Positions 34,051 to 64,000 of a stretch of DNA of 64,000 nucleotides are shown piece after piece. This DNA comes from Heterocephalus glaber (lineage: Eukaryota > Chordata > Mammalia > Rodentia > Bathyergidae). Location: the NCBI RefSeq assembly GCF_000247695.1, contig NW_004624733.1:2619278-2683277 (forward strand). The letters are read 5' to 3'. The first letter of the stretch is position 1. The number at the start of each line of letters is the position of its first letter. Position numbers and translations under genes: made by a program. The notes under the pieces were generated by a model that was not told where the DNA came from, did no database searches, and saw only the letters and a program-made list of their open reading frames with translations.

Positions 34051-34592
34051 CCAGGGATTTACTAGGGTAGCATCTGCTGCAGTATGGAATTCATTATAAT
34101 ACTGCTGTTTCCAGTTGTTCAAAGGGATATGTCAGAGGTAAGGGTACATCACATTCATTTTGCAGGTATTTGTAAGTTGGTATTACACTGATATTGAAAG
34201 GATATTTATTTTAGAATTCTGATTTTATTTCTGTAAAATCATGTATATCCAATTTCAATGATTTACATTTGAGTATTATATTTTCCCTCATTTATTTGTT
34301 CCCCATTTTTCACCACTGGCTCCCATACTTATGAATAGTAAACTCAAAATAAATGTTTATAGATCAACCAGTGATCATCTGCCTGTTCCAGATCTACAGT
34401 ATGATAAAAGGGATTTGAAAAGAGCTCTTAGAGATGGTCTAACCAGAATAAAAGGTATATATAACATGGTGAAGGCTCTTTGTTGTTGCCCCTTCTGAAA
34501 TCAAGGAAATAACCAGATATTTTTAGGGTAAAGTTGAATTTTTTTTAACCAAAAGCATTTTGTATAAAATCACCATCAATTTCAAATCTGTA

Positions 34593-34639
34593 TAGTAAGT
34601 CCCCAACTTAGGAACATTTGAGGTGTAAATTTTCACAGG
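34593..34639 (+). mobile_element. Left arm of a small DNA element with terminal inverted repeat
   Basis: AGTAAGTCCCCAAC at 34594-34607 is the exact inverted complement of 35181-35194. The two arms add up to about 130 bp once the LTR between them is removed, which is the size of a MITE. A flanking TA dinucleotide (34591-34592) suggests a Tc1/mariner-type origin. Confidence 0.6.
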
Positions 34640-35111
34640 TGCAGAGGACCATAATATTGATTATGCCCAAAGCAGGCTGTGAAGAGTTAACCCCACAATT
34701 TCCTTATTTATAGAAGTGAGTCTGGCTGAAGCCTACGTGTAGAGGTCAGAGTAACTCGCACCCAAATTCTGTTCCCACAACTAAAACCTTCAGACTAGGA
34801 CAATGTTCCAATTACAATCATATATTTTGTCTATTCTATTCCTAATTCAAGAATGCTTTGTCTTGTCCTTTATGAGCCTTGTTTACATTAATTTCCATAG
34901 AAACCACACATCGCCTTTACCCCAATTGATTGCCAATAAATGTCAGTGCCTGGGACTGTCCAGTGCCTTTGTCGGTTGCACTGACATTGGTCATCCTGGC
35001 ACCCCGCTTTCTCTCTCCTAGTTCTGTCTCCTAGTGTATTTATTTTCTCAGGTCTGAGTCGCACACTGGGCAGGTGGGTACTGGAACCTGACGACAGAGG
35101 TTTCTGATACA
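34640..35111 (+). mobile_element. Solo LTR nested in a DNA element, 4-bp target duplication
   Basis: The 472-bp segment starts TGCAGAGGACC and ends TTTCTGATACA. It is flanked by CAGG on both sides (34636-34639 and 35112-35115). It carries AATAAA at 34935-34940. The 3' part is GC-richer, with pyrimidine runs as in U5 regions. It splits the inverted-repeat element at 34593-35195 cleanly. No internal retroviral genes are present. Confidence 0.65.
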
Positions 35112-35195
35112 CAGGTGTACCATATAAGATTATAAACGAATCAACTTTGGAATGTTCTCTGGAATGGAACTCATTGGTGAGTTGGGGACTTACTG
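35112..35195 (+). mobile_element. Right arm of the split DNA element
   Basis: This arm ends with GTTGGGGACTTACT (35181-35194), the inverted complement of the left end. With the left arm it makes a short non-coding DNA element interrupted by the LTR at 34640-35111. Confidence 0.6.
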
Positions 35196-35325
35196 CATTT
35201 CTATACCTGTATTTCTTTCCCTAATATCCCAGACTCTTGAATTCAACTACATACTGGACATCTTCATTTAATTTCAACATTGGAATTTTCAGTATAGCAT
35301 GGTCAGAACTTTTTCTTTTTTTACT

Positions 35326-35411
35326 ATTTTTCTTTTTGGCACTGAGGTTTGAAGCCACAGGGCCTCGGACATGCTCAGTATACAATTTATTGCTGAGCTG
35401 TACCTGCAGCA
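35326..35411 (-). repeat. ID-like tRNA SINE, old
   Basis: GGCACTGAGGTTTGAAGCC and TTGCTGAGCTGTACCTGCAG; well diverged. Confidence 0.5.
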
Positions 35412-35555
35412 TTTTAATAATAAGTATGGTCTTAAACTGTACCTTGGTTGATTATGTGCTCTGTACTCAATGACCCCAGGATACAACCTCTCCAAATCAT
35501 TCCATCCCTCATATCAGTAAACATTTCTAAATCAAAGGAAAGTGACTGTATTTAC

Positions 35556-35636
35556 TTTTTTTTGGTACCAGGAATCAAACTCAGGACCTGGCACTTGTAA
35601 GGCAGGTGCGGTGCCACTGAGCTATATCCCCGACCC
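35556..35636 (-). repeat. ID-like tRNA SINE
   Basis: GGTACCAGGAATCAAACTCA, GCCACTGAGCTATATCCCCG; CTGTATTTACT before, CTGCATTTACT after. Confidence 0.92.
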
Positions 35637-36635
35637 CTGCATTTACTCTTTATTATAGGTAGAAAAGGAATAATGGATATTAGGTATTTTAAGATTTTAA
35701 TCATACAAATATATAATTTTATGTACATAATTTGTACATACATAATTTTATGTAATCAGTTTTCCTCTATGCTTTTGTTTCATAGTCTTTATCCCTAAGA
35801 AGACCTTTCCTGTATAGATATTAAAGACTGAGGTATATTTTCTCTGAGTTTATTAAAGATGACTATCATTTTAAAATTTAACTGTTATGTGTTTTAGTTT
35901 TTGATGGCATGTGCTATTCTAACTTCCTTTTTATTCAAAGACTCAGTTTTTCCAACACTGTACTTTAAATAATGTGTGATTTTCCTGTTGATTGTGATAT
36001 TTTCTGGTTGTAGTAAATGAATAATAAATTGTCCTCGAGGTGTCTATTTTGTTGTACTCATGGATCTTAAGCCTCATACCTTCATGTTTAGTACTATTTA
36101 GGAGCAGAATAAAATGTCCTCTGGAACTGTGCCACATAGCAGCCTTGTCTAGAAGGGATTGACCATGTTACATTTTACCTATGCCCTGCACTCCTAGAAA
36201 AAGGCAAAAGTTAAGATATCCTTCAACCTTTTATATTGCAGAAAGGGCTTCTTATGTAACTCATATAAGCCTCAAGTGTTTCCCCCTTCTTTACCATGAC
36301 AAGGCTAGATACTGATGCCAAATCCCCAGTCTTTGCTTCATCATTGGATGAATTGGTTTGTACCATAGATCAATGGAAACAAAAGTTTTGTTAATCAAAT
36401 GCTAGATAAGACTGTCTCCTTCTGATAGGTCTGTGAATGTTAACCTATCCTCAGCTTGAGTAGCATATAACAGCCCTTTAAAGACTAGGCTGTTTCAGAG
36501 TGAAACAGTCTATAGTCCCACTCTCTTATCCCACATCAACACATTTTGCTAGCTTCATAAGATGATGAATAGCTATGTTTTCTATGGCAATTTAAATTTT
36601 ATTGATTTTTGAAAATACATTTTAACTTACATTAT
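35637..36635. other. Unassigned intergenic DNA
   Basis: AT-rich, no repeats or conserved frames recognised. Confidence 0.5.
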
Positions 36636-36715
36636 TATTGGTGCTGGGGGTCAAATCCAGAACCACGGGTATGCTAGGCAAGTGCTCGGCCACTGAAATA
36701 AATCCCTAGTTCTCC
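36636..36715 (-). repeat. ID-like tRNA SINE, old
   Basis: GGTGCTGGGGGTCAAATCC and TAGGCAAGTGCTCGGCCACT; an older ID form. Confidence 0.7.
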
Positions 36716-37309
36716 ATGGAAGCTATAATCATGGAAATAACCCAATCTTTGAATGTTTGAAATTAGGCACTTATAGAATGTTTTGAGTCTGCAGTATACT
36801 AAAAGAAATTTCTTAACTTTTTTATGTTATCCATCTATTCAGGTCCTCCTCTATTTTGTTCTTGTGTAAAATTCTGAAATTAAGATTTCCAGAAAAGGTC
36901 ATGCAAGGAAATCAAGAAATGGAATTAAAAGAAACCATCTTCTAAATTACTTGGTACTAAGATGACTATGAAATTTTTATGTATAGTGTTCTGTAATGTT
37001 TAAAAAATACTATTCACATGTATTTTTAGAATGTAAAATGCATGATAGGGGAAAAACATGTACAATGTAAGATACAGGAAAAATATACACAGACTTTTAA
37101 CCCCAGTATCTACAAATACTGATGTTTGCTTTATGTATTTCCACTCTTTTTTACATAAAAATACACAAATTTACATATACATTTGCAGCTATAAATTTAG
37201 GTGAGCAAATTTATTGGAGGCACAATTTTGGTTTGATCTTTACTTCCTTGTGGAATGCCTGTGAATTTTACTTTAAACAGTAAAAGGAAATTAAAGTTGT
37301 TAATCCTTT

Positions 37310-37735
37310 GACTTTAAAAGAAAGATTATCCTGGATTATCTGAGTGGAAGTGCAAGTGATAAAGAAAGGCAGAAGGCTGCTCACAGAGAAGAAATGGAGG
37401 AGGTGGGAAAGACTTGAATGAGTGGAACTCTGGGTCCGAAGATAGAGAAGGAGGCCATGAGCCAAAGAACCTGGGGGACCTGCAGAACCTAGAAACAGCC
37501 GGCAAGAAAATAATCACAAGGAGGTGAATTCTGTCAGTAACTGAGCAAGGAAATGGATTTTCTCTTAGAGCCTCAAAGAGATTGCAGACTGACAACATGC
37601 ACATTTTAGTTCTCAAAGATCTATGCCATTATTTCTGACATACAGAACTATATGATAATAAATGTGTTGTTTTAAGCCACCAAAGTTGTGGTAATGTCAC
37701 AGCAATAATAATAGTAAATGAACACAGCAAAAATG
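37310..37735 (+). mobile_element. MLT1-type MaLR LTR
   Basis: The 3' end (AATAAATGTGTTGTTTTAAG, then CCACCAAAGTTGTGG and a run to CAGCAATAATA) is the characteristic end of MLT1 LTRs. The upstream part is a decayed LTR body. Sense orientation. Confidence 0.75.
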
Positions 37736-38210
37736 TCCTATCTTTATTTCATTTAAATCAGTTTATCCAGTGCTGAATCCTTATTCTGCTGCACCAGCAC
37801 GGTATCTATCGAGGCCCTCTTCCCTACCAGTGACATGGTCTCCTCTTTCTTTCACACCACCAGATAATAGCGAGGTTGTTTTCTAATAAGATTTTTTTTT
37901 CCCCCAAACTCCCAAGGTGAAGAAATACATGTCTGGTTATCTACTTGGGAGATAATAAAGCATTACACCTCACTAAACTATCTTGCCACTGGTAAAATGG
38001 TTGTTCCTCTTAAAGGATATTTTACTCTCTTCTCTGGTGTCTCATGTCTTTCGTTCTAATACTTGGGTCTGCCCCAAGCTTATAACCTCACAGCTATGTT
38101 CCTTCAGGCTTCTCAGGTCAGTGTTTATAAACCTGGATATTGGAAGATTTCCCTGCTTTCCAGAGGAAAAAATGACTCTGTTTTGGGTGGGTGTTTTGTT
38201 GCTGTTTCTA

Positions 38211-38297
38211 AATTTTTTTTGATGTGCTGAGGATTGAACCCAAGGTCTCCTCTATGACAGGCATATGTTCCACAGCTGGGCTACTCACTTAGCCCCT
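38211..38297 (-). repeat. ID-like tRNA SINE, old
   Basis: TGTGCTGAGGATTGAACCC, GACAGGCATATGTTCCACAG and TTAGCCCC. Confidence 0.65.
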
Positions 38298-39179
38298 AGG
38301 AATTTTTGTTTTTGAATTTTTGAATTGTGGCCACCTTCTGGGAGAGTGAGGTTACAAGGGTTTTTCTCTACAGAGAAGCAAAGATGGAGCAGGAGACCAC
38401 TGAATATAGTAATGAAAATATTATATGCAAGCAAGACATGATGGCAACTTGAAACAGTGCAGAAGCAGTGGGAAAGATAAATGGTTGGATTTTGAATCCT
38501 TTGAAGGACAGAGTTAATGATCTGATACAGTGTGTTAAAGAAAAGCTAAAGTAGGTTTGTCAGGACTCATTCACTGTCTCAGACCTCACTGTTGGGAATC
38601 CACAGAAATCCTAAATGCTCTGAGCATATTTCAAACTACACATGATTGGCTCCCTTTGTTTTAGTTACATCAGAATTTAATCTTGGCAGTTAAAAAGCTG
38701 ACTTTCTAAGCTAAACTTGCAACCAGATTTCTTTATTTTCCAATTCACTTTCCTCCTTAAAGTCTCCTGGTTTTATTTATTTCTGAATTCCAACTGTGTA
38801 AGTGCCAGTTCTCCTATTCTACATCCATCACCAGGTGGATGTTCCAGCCTTTTTCTTTCCCCAACTTTGGTACTCCAAAAGAAAGGATGGATGTTGTTTC
38901 CAGAGGAAAAGAATGCAGGATAGTTACAAACAATAGCTTTGTATTAGTTGATTTACAAATTTGGTTTTAAGATTACTGAAAAACCTAGTAGTGAAAAAAC
39001 TCCAAGAAAATACAATATTGCTCTACTACTCTTAGTGGTAAGTCTATTCTATGAATCCTTTACAGCTAGGCAGTCAAGATACTTGGAGTTGCAAAACAAC
39101 TCTGACAGATAAACCAGTTTGTTTATATTGATAGAAGGGATACAGTCAGAAACGGACACTGAATGAGCCACTCCTTTCC
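38298..39179. other. Unassigned intergenic DNA
   Basis: No recognised element; it precedes the possible LTR fragment at 39180. Confidence 0.5.
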
Positions 39180-39532
39180 CTTCTTTCAGCTGTGAGCACT
39201 GCACGACTTTGGTGATTACCCATGTTTAAGCTTAGGAGGTAGACCCCAGGAGGCGATAGATCATTAGTTCTGACATCAGTGAGAGACTGAATGGGAGGCA
39301 CCTGGAGTCAGGTGTCTGACCTTCTAAGTACTGGAAGCCCAGTTGTATTAGGGCTCATTAAGAGTTCCTCTTGCTTCTGCCTGTTCCCGCAACCGTCCTG
39401 TGATCCTGTGATCTTTAATAAACGTAGCTACCTACTACTTACTTCAAGGTGTATGCTTGGCAATTCTTTCCTTGCCGTACACAAGGACCTCAACTGGTGT
39501 TTTTGGCCCATTCAATTGTAACAGAAGTAACA
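39180..39532 (+). mobile_element. Possible LTR fragment
   Basis: The segment has an LTR-like 3' half: GC-richer sequence, AATAAA at 39417-39422, and an end ...GAAGTAACA. I could not find a matching start or target duplication, so both identity and the 5' edge are weak. Confidence 0.3.
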
Positions 39533-40059
39533 AAATTTTCATAATAAATATTAGCACTCCCTTTTGGGAAAGAAGCATTTCTGCCCTCACTGCAAAGGAT
39601 ACTTCATTTTGGTTATTAAAAAACAGACACAGGGCTACCCTGACGTTATCTGTAAAAGCTTGGGCAAATAATTAACTTTTCTAGTGCTTGTTTTCTCAGC
39701 CACAAAACCTACTTATATGCCAGGTCAGCCCTCCTGTTGCCTCTTGTTCCCAGGCTCTTCAAATAATAAACCCCATTAACGAACATTCAGTGTCTCATTT
39801 AAAAACAGTACGTTTGACTCTTAAGAAATAGCACAGTACAAGACATAGGACAGTTTCCTGCCTTCCTAGGTGAAGAAATTCTCCAGTTTTCTGTGGGTAC
39901 AACCTCATTCAACTACTGCAACTAATGCGCTTGCACTGACTCAGGGAATCCAGCATATTCTTGAGGGGCCATCATAAAGCAGGAAATGCAGAATTCCGTT
40001 TAGTCTTTACTTTTGAAGGGTTTCAGTGAGGGTAATCTCATTCAGGTTTGGCACAGGCT

Positions 40060-40323
40060 GCTTTCCGAACGAACGCTACCCAGCCTCACCTGCGGCGCTA
40101 CGCAGTCACGCTCTCCTTCCGGCTCCAGGTGGAGAGTCGCACAGGGCATTGACCAATGGGCTCGCTCGCTCCCTGCGGAAGGGCGGGACTTCGAGCCGGG
40201 GACCCGCCCCCTGTACGTGGCGTGCGTGCGTGGCGCCGTGCGGCGCAGGCCGGTTTCCCCAGCGCGCGGCGCCCCCCGGCGGCCGTGGGTCTTCAATGCG
40301 ACCGCCTGACCTGAACGCCCGCC
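40060..40323 (+). promoter_or_regulatory. DTWD2: DTWD2 CpG-island promoter and 5'UTR
   Basis: CpG density rises sharply at about 40.04 kb and stays high to about 40.64 kb, in a window that is otherwise CpG-poor. A CCAAT box lies at 40153-40157, a GC box (GGGCGGG) at 40181-40187 and an inverted GC box (CCCGCCCC) at 40203-40210. No TATA box is seen. This is the usual layout of a housekeeping promoter with dispersed starts. The transcription start cannot be placed from sequence. The main ATG at 40324 has a good context (G at -3, G at +4). An out-of-frame ATG lies 28 nt upstream at 40296 in weak context. Confidence 0.8.
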
Positions 40324-61696
<21,373 letters not shown>

Positions 61697-61959
61697 GTAA
61701 ACTACTGTTTTAATAGAGAATCAATACAAATGTATAATTATGTTTTTTGTGAAGTGGTATACATAAATTTTTATATATGTAGTTGTATTATGTGTAAAAT
61801 TATGTACATAGATATGTATATACTTGTTTTTGATATAGGTGTATATGTTTCTATTATATATGTATAAAATTTCAAATTTGTCATACTTTTCCAACTACTA
61901 CTGCCATACTTCACTGTCAGGTAAACATTTTGGTATATTGAGTTTTTCAGCTACATGAG

Positions 61960-62109
61960 CTGTGCGTGGTAGCACACGTCTGTATCTCAGCACTTGGGAG
62001 TCTGGGACAGGTGGATCACTGAGTTTGAGGCCATCCTGGACTAATTGTGAGTTCAAAGCCAGGCTGAACTGCATAGTGAGACCCTATCTCAAAAAACCAC
62101 CAAAAAAGG
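61960..62109 (+). repeat. B1-like 7SL SINE with internal duplication
   Basis: GTAGCACACGTCTGTATCTC, GGCCATCCTGGACTAATTGT then AAGCCAGGCTGAACTGCATA, A-rich tail. Confidence 0.8.
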
Positions 62110-62165
62110 GGTGGGGGGGAGCGCTTCAGAGACTTTTAATCAGAGAAATCTCAGGATTATTTATT

Positions 62166-62250
62166 TATTTATTTTTTGGTTCCGTGGATCGAACTCGGGA
62201 CCTTGAGCTTGCCAGGCAGGCAGCAGCACCACTGAGCTAAATCCCTGGCC
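62166..62250 (-). repeat. ID-like tRNA SINE, perfect target duplication
   Basis: GGTTCCGTGGATCGAACTCG, CACCACTGAGCTAAATCCC. CTCAGGATTATTTATT is identical at 62150-62165 and 62251-62266. Confidence 0.95.
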
Positions 62251-62695
62251 CTCAGGATTATTTATTCTACATGCATTAATGTTTTTTTATTAAGGACTAT
62301 TGTCATATTTAAATACTTTAATTACTGAATTACCTAGTTCTCAGTAATGACTAAAGTTTTTTGAAAAAAAATTATTATGATATGAATTTTCATTCAATTT
62401 TTCTAATTATTAGTTGTGATACATTTCCTAATACTGGATCATTCTGTGTTTCTGAAATGAACTCTACTGAGGAGACTATCAAAACATTTTGAGATATTTT
62501 GCTGAGGATTATATTTTATTTAATGGCATTGGCTTATAATACAGTCTATTTTTTTTGTATTTTTATTATCAAGTTAGGGTATTAAAGTAATGTTAACATT
62601 CCAAAATAAATTAGAAACATTTTAATTTTTTCCTATGGACTGGAATAGTTTAAATAATATTGGAATTAATTGCTCCTTAAAAGTTAAATGGAGAA

Positions 62696-62755
62696 CTACA
62701 GAGCAAGACCCTATCTCAAAAAAAAAAACCCCAAAAACAAAACAAACAAACAAAT
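62696..62755 (+). repeat. 7SL-SINE 3' tail fragment
   Basis: AGAGCAAGACCCTATCTCAA followed by an A/CA-rich tail; only the end of the element is present. Confidence 0.6.
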
Positions 62756-63189
62756 TAGATGGAACTCAAGGCAACCCATTTTCTGGTCCTCCTTCTGTCT
62801 CTCTTAGACAGAAGCTATCTTTCTCTCAGTAAAATTTTCCTACTCTTAAAAAAAAATTAGATGAAACTCATTGATAAAACCATCTGGATCTGGTCACTTT
62901 AAAAATGGTAGCTTTTAAATCCTTTCAGACTCTTCTATGGAAATTATTCAAGCTTTCTTATATTTGGATTCATTTAAAAATAATGTTTTTATTTCTCTAG
63001 GGAATTTTTTTCTTTCCAAGTTAGCAAATTGGTTGGCATATATTAACATACATTCCTAAATATTTTATTCTCCTAAAAGTGTTTTTTATTTCTAATTATA
63101 TATACACAAACACATATGTTTTCTATAAATATTCAAAAGAGGTTTCTGTTTTATGAGCACTTAGAAGTCTAAGCTCTTAGATTGTTTAT

Positions 63190-63867
63190 GATGGCTTTTA
63201 TACTTTATTTTTTACTTTATTTATCTTGCCCTTTATAAAAGTTTAATTGTATATTACAGGGTACATGTGATGTTTTGATACATGTATTCATTATGTCATG
63301 ATCAAGTCAGGTTATTTAGCATACCCATCACTGCAAACATAGCACTCTTTATGGTGGAAACAGTCATATTCTCTCTTGTAACTGTTTTGAAATATATTCT
63401 ACAATATTGTTGACTTTAGTCACCCTGCTGTGCAGTTAAATATCAGAACTTAACTTTCTGCCTAACTTTGCACATTGACCTGTTTCTCCCTTTCCCCCCA
63501 CTCTCTACCTCTGTCCTCTAGTAACCACTATTCTACTCTCTGTTATGAGGTGAACCTTTTTAGATTCCACATATGAGTGTGAACGTGTGTCATTTTGTTT
63601 TTCTGTACCTGACTTGACATGATTTTCTCCAAGTTTGTCCATGTTGCTACAAATCAAAAAATTTTATTCTTTTTTATGGCTGAGTAGTTTGCTGTTATGT
63701 ACATATACCATATTTTCTTTACCCATTCATCCATTGATGGACACTTAGATTGCTTCCATACCTTGGCTTTTATGAATAGTGTTGCAGTAAACATGGGAGT
63801 ACAGATATCTCTCCAACATACTGATTTCCTTTCCTTTGAATATATACCTGGTAGTGTAATAATAATA
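63190..63867 (-). mobile_element. Old L1 (L1M-type) 3' region, antisense
   Basis: The text carries antisense L1 3'UTR landmarks: GTACATGTGATGTTTTGATA, GTCACCCTGCTGTGCAGTTA, CTAGTAACCACTATTCTACT and TGGCTGAGTAGTTTGCTGTT. It lies in DTWD2 intron 4. The frame 63697-63921 is antisense L1. Confidence 0.75.
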
Positions 63868-64000
63868 GTTCCGTTTTTAGTTTTTATTTTTCTCTTAAAT
63901 TCTTTTATTGGTACATTTTAGGAATACAATACATTTACATTCATCATTGGGAACTTGTACCTTTACATGATGTATCTTGGTTCTTATTTTTTCCCCATTC
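63868..64000 (-). mobile_element. Younger L1 3' end, antisense, running off the window
   Basis: This is the reverse complement of the L1 3' end at 19740-19865 (TTCTTTTATTGGTACATTTT, CATTCATCATTGG, CCTTTACATGATG). It sits at the edge of the older antisense L1, either as a separate insertion or as its younger neighbour. The rest lies beyond 64000. Confidence 0.75.

Noticed and set aside
1..40000. Neighbouring gene expected upstream of DTWD2 (DMXL1 in human, divergent)
   Set aside because: No DMXL1-like exon was recognised on either strand; in human the distance between the two starts is larger than this flank, so its absence is not surprising.

Overview
This window is nuclear DNA from a mammal, almost certainly a rodent. 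It is mostly non-coding, AT-rich and full of interspersed repeats. The rodent assignment rests on two signals. First, there are dozens of short tRNA-derived SINEs of the ID type (A box near TAGCTCAGTGG, B box near GTTCGATCC, ending in GGTACCAAAA). Second, there are 7SL-derived B1-like SINEs, several with the internal duplication of about 29 bp that is diagnostic of rodent B1. The ID variant (GGTACC end, CTGCCTGCCTC core) is not the mouse/rat form. A non-murid lineage such as Castorimorpha is possible, but the sequence alone does not settle it.

There is one recognisable protein-coding gene. DTWD2 (tRNA-uridine aminocarboxypropyltransferase 2) runs on the + strand from a CpG-rich promoter at about 40.06-40.32 kb. 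Exon 1 is 40324-40541, exon 2 58099-58189, exon 3 61082-61176 and exon 4 61504-61696. All junctions are GT-AG and reading phase is kept throughout. They give residues 1-199 of a protein of roughly 300 residues, including the DxTW motif. The remaining exons lie beyond 64000. Intron 1 (17.6 kb) and the start of intron 4 hold many of the repeats.

Upstream of DTWD2 (1-40 kb) no intact gene was found. This part is a graveyard of retroelements: a 5'-inverted L1 (18.33-19.87 kb), other 3' L1 ends, probable L1 5'UTR blocks on the - strand (20.5-22.3 and 26.37-28.9 kb), a processed pseudogene of ZFYVE1 (FYVE tandem, - strand, about 25.4-25.95 kb), a solo LTR with a 4-bp target duplication (28934-29339), and a second solo LTR nested inside a small inverted-repeat DNA element (34593-35195). 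MaLR/MLT1 LTRs, MIR and L2 fragments and simple repeats fill much of the rest. One CpG-bearing stretch at 14.6-14.9 kb remains unidentified.

I found no operon, CRISPR array or novel multi-gene system. The points most worth checking are a 132-codon overlapping reading frame across DTWD2 exons 1-3, the nested LTR/DNA-element structure, the ZFYVE1 retrocopy, the twin-primed L1 and several well-dated SINE insertions.
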